Source: Nitrospiraceae bacterium
GTDB lineage: Bacteria; Nitrospirota; Nitrospiria; Nitrospirales; Nitrospiraceae
Direction: 5' to 3'
Length of the DNA stretch: 7,038 nucleotides
Assembly (NCBI GenBank): GCA_014534095.1
Contig: JACVSD010000087.1
Span: 1-7,038 of the forward strand
Part shown: positions 5,390 to 7,038 of the stretch, one piece after another
How the letters are laid out: the number at the start of each line of letters is the position of its first letter
How positions within the stretch are numbered: position 1 is the stretch's first letter
The notes under the pieces: model-generated
Databases searched by the model: none
The model's input: the letters and a program-made list of their open reading frames with translations, nothing else
What the model was told of the DNA's origin: nothing
Position numbers and translations under genes: made by a program

Positions 5390-5866
5390 ATGCGAAAGCG
5401 AATTATCGAGGAAGAACTTCAAGACACTGCCCTCCGCTCTCAGCCCGATTGGCTAATGGTGGAGGACCTGGCGGAGGCCGAACTCTCCTCGGAAGACCCC
5501 GGCCATCCAATCGAAGCCGCCTTGCTGGCCGACAGAGGTTCAGGATGGCGGGCCTCAGCACCTGGACCGCAGACCATCCGGTTCCGCTTCAAAGATCCGC
5601 AGCCTTTGCGCCGGATCTCATTGGCCTTCCGCGAATCCTCAATATCACGCACTCAAATGTACGTGCTGCGGTGGTCGCCGGATGGCGGACGGTCTTTCAG
5701 AGATATCGTGAGGCAACAATGGACCTTCAGTCCTCCCGGCACCACGCTGGAAACGGAAGAGCATGCCGTCGAACTCCCGTCCGTGACGGTGCTGGAGTTG
5801 CGCATTATTCCGGATATCAGTGGAGGGAACGCCTTCGCCTCCTTGGCGCAGTTGCGGCTGGCGTGA
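5390..5866 (+). CDS. Small discoidin (F5/8 type C)-like beta-sandwich protein, 158 aa
   Basis: The protein is predicted to be a single beta-sandwich resembling F5/8-type C/carbohydrate-binding modules. The segment from about residue 66 alternates hydrophobic strands with polar turns: SGWRASAPGPQTIRFRF, then LRRISLAFRES, YVLRWSPDGGRSFRDIV and LELRIIPDISGG, ending LAQLRLA. The first 65 residues are acidic and lack a signal peptide, so a cytoplasmic location is likely, which is unusual for a sugar-binding fold. The ATG at 5390 is chosen because GGGAGG sits 7 nt upstream. An upstream in-frame ATG at 5321 would add 23 residues without a ribosome-binding site. From recall, similar 150-160-aa proteins occur widely in bacteria as 'carbohydrate-binding protein' without known function. 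The VOC gene follows 76 bp downstream and may be co-transcribed. Confidence 0.82.
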   Translation: MRKRIIEEELQDTALRSQPDWLMVEDLAEAELSSEDPGHPIEAALLADRGSGWRASAPGPQTIRFRFKDPQPLRRISLAFRESSISRTQMYVLRWSPDGGRSFRDIVRQQWTFSPPGTTLETEEHAVELPSVTVLELRIIPDISGGNAFASLAQLRLA

Positions 5867-5942
5867 TATCCCATCGGTCACTGCACGGGTGATTAAGAAG
5901 TGCGCGCCTCAACCCGTCCGGATAGCTGGCACCAGCCCGCAT

Positions 5943-6347
5943 ATGACACCGCCCACTATGAAGAGACGATTCGATCACATCGATGTACGGGTCCGGAATC
6001 TGGCAGAAGTCTGCTCGTTCTATGAACGGCTGCTGCCGGCGCTGGGGTTCACACGCAAGATTCAGGTTGAAGGGTGGCTTCAGTATGAGGCGGCCGACAC
6101 CGGCGGGGCGGCGGAATTCCTCGGCATCACCGAGTCGCCGCACCATCTTCCGAACGAATGCCGGATCGCCTTCTGGGCGGCCAGCACGTCCGACGTCGAT
6201 CGTCTCGCTACGGTGGTGGTCCAATCAGGAGGCCGCAATGTCGAGGGGCCGGGATACGATGAAGGTCCCGGCTATTACGCGGTGTTTTTCGAAGATCCAT
6301 GCGGCAACCGGCTGGAGATCTGTCATCGAACCGAAGAGGCCCGTTGA
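5943..6347 (+). CDS. VOC-superfamily (glyoxalase/bleomycin-resistance-like) protein, 134 aa
   Basis: A single-domain vicinal oxygen chelate protein with two beta-alpha-beta-beta-beta units. The first strand carries FDHIDVRVRN with His12, followed by the helix FYERLLPALGF (26-36). The second half has DVDRLATVVVQSGG, then YYAVFFEDPCGNRLEI (about 110-125), the family signature whose final Glu is normally a metal ligand. His12 and that Glu are likely ligands; a histidine pair at 66-67 is also nearby. Members include glyoxalases, dioxygenases and antibiotic-binding proteins, and no specific reaction can be assigned. The start is uncertain: ATGs at 5943 and 5958 are both in frame and neither has a clear ribosome-binding site. 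A GTG at 5889 is a further possibility. It converges with the FAD oxidase, leaving 33 bp between the stops. Confidence 0.85.
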   Translation: MTPPTMKRRFDHIDVRVRNLAEVCSFYERLLPALGFTRKIQVEGWLQYEAADTGGAAEFLGITESPHHLPNECRIAFWAASTSDVDRLATVVVQSGGRNVEGPGYDEGPGYYAVFFEDPCGNRLEICHRTEEAR

Positions 6348-6380
6348 CCAAGACCGTCGGCGCCGGCTCTCAGGCGACCA

Positions 6381-7038
6381 TCACTTGGTGAGGACGCATT
6401 TCTCGTACAGATCTTTCAGTTTGCCTGTGGGATCGTACCGCGCTTTCAGGACGCGGTAGGCGGGTTCGTTATATAGCTGCCAGAACTCCTCTCGTGAATA
6501 GTACGCAGTCGAGTAGAGCGACTTCTTCCCGCCCAGATCCCGGACGGTGCGTTCGATCTTCTTGTTGAAATATCCCTCTTCATGACGAGTCTTCACGGCG
6601 TCCCAAAATCCGAAATTGACATACAATGTGCCGGGATGCATGGGATACAGCGGAAACACGACTGTTGGATCATATGTCGCAACGGGGCAGACCCAGACGG
6701 GCTTAATCCCGATCTCCTGATGAAAGAAGCGCGCAAACGCGGAGGCGCGCTCCAGAGGAATTTCGACGTCCTGGATCACCGCCTCCTGCCGTCCTCCGAG
6801 CATCCGAGCAGCCGATTGTGCCAAGCGCGATTGATTGAACAGGTTTCGGATCTTCCAATACACCGTGGACCGAAGCCGGTTCGGGCCCCATAACCACCGC
6901 ATGAGCCGATACTGCAAAAAAAAGTGCTTGGAACACCAGAACCAATCGGTGTCCCATCGCCAAAGGTAGTCGTGGGTGGTGAGATAGTCGACGGTTTTGC
7001 GACGAATGGACTCATAGTAGATGTGCTGATACGTGTAG
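6381..7038 (-). CDS. FAD-dependent oxidoreductase, C-terminal part (DHCR24/DprE1-like), truncated at window edge
   Basis: The frame is open from 7037 to the stop at 6381 and gives 218 residues of the C-terminal substrate/cap domain of a VAO-type FAD oxidoreductase. The 5' part with the FAD-binding domain is outside the window. Tell-tale segments are DYLWRWDTDWFWCSKHF near the right edge, then KPVWVCPV, LYVNFGFWD and, near the C terminus, YSREEFWQLYN followed by YRVLKARYDPTGKLKDLYEKC. The last block closely parallels the C terminus of delta24-sterol reductase (REEFWEMFD...LREK) and related DprE1-like enzymes. Likely role: flavin-dependent oxidation or reduction of a lipid or sugar-lipid substrate. 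Aromatic-rich segments suggest membrane association. An eight-base homopolymer (6916-6923) lies within the gene but the frame is intact through it. No ATG near that point is the true start. Confidence 0.85.
   Translation of the reverse strand, partial: YTYQHIYYESIRRKTVDYLTTHDYLWRWDTDWFWCSKHFFLQYRLMRWLWGPNRLRSTVYWKIRNLFNQSRLAQSAARMLGGRQEAVIQDVEIPLERASAFARFFHQEIGIKPVWVCPVATYDPTVVFPLYPMHPGTLYVNFGFWDAVKTRHEEGYFNKKIERTVRDLGGKKSLYSTAYYSREEFWQLYNEPAYRVLKARYDPTGKLKDLYEKCVLTK
6916..6923. repeat. A8/T8 homopolymer inside the FAD oxidoreductase gene
   Basis: Eight consecutive A on plus read as CAC TTT TTT TTG CAG (His-Phe-Phe-Leu-Gln) in the gene. Such tracts are prone to polymerase slippage. The reading frame and protein similarity continue on both sides, so no frameshift is present here. 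Confidence 0.7.

Noticed and set aside
5820..5942. Extended start for the VOC protein overlapping the discoidin-like gene
   Set aside because: The extra residues have no similarity to VOC proteins and the VOC fold begins at about 5970, so the overlap is a by-product of an open frame.

Overview
The window is a moderately GC-rich bacterial chromosomal stretch, densely packed with short metabolic genes on both strands. No rRNA, tRNA, transposase, phage gene or CRISPR array is visible. The overall style of the proteins suggests an environmental Gram-negative such as Nitrospira (Nitrospirota): a GT4 glycosyltransferase opening MKIAQVAPLWES, a DHCR24/DprE1-like FAD oxidase, and a small discoidin-like protein. 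That assignment is inference from recall, not a search.

Left block (1-2614, all genes on minus). In transcription order these are: an Asp/Glu-racemase-superfamily enzyme resembling arylmalonate decarboxylase and maleate isomerase (2326-1370); a 380-bp gap with palindromes; a class I SAM methyltransferase (989-168); and the first 23 codons of a gene that resembles the start of a carboxymuconolactone decarboxylase/AhpD-like protein (71-1, running off the left edge). The first gene has a strong sigma70-type promoter (TTGACA-N17-GAGAAT) 31 bp upstream of a well-placed ATG, which settles its start. The methyltransferase has its own leader, with an inverted repeat spanning its putative -35/-10 region.

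Middle block (2663-5027). A two-domain GNAT acetyltransferase lies on plus (2663-3520), diverging from the decarboxylase-like gene. It converges on a minus-strand pair: a GT4 glycosyltransferase (5027-3897) and a 69-aa uncharacterised protein (3831-3622). Upstream of the glycosyltransferase is a good match to a sigma54 (RpoN) -24/-12 promoter. A perfect 17-bp palindrome with NtrC-like geometry lies about 100 bp further upstream.

Right block (5390-7038). A small discoidin-fold-like protein and a VOC/glyoxalase-type protein lie on plus. They converge on the C-terminal part of an FAD-dependent oxidoreductase on minus, whose 5' end is outside the window.

I see no obvious new multi-gene defence or mobile system. 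The most interesting items are regulatory (the candidate sigma54 unit and the palindromic methyltransferase leader) and the one-cysteine decarboxylase/isomerase homologue with its unusual N-terminal extension.
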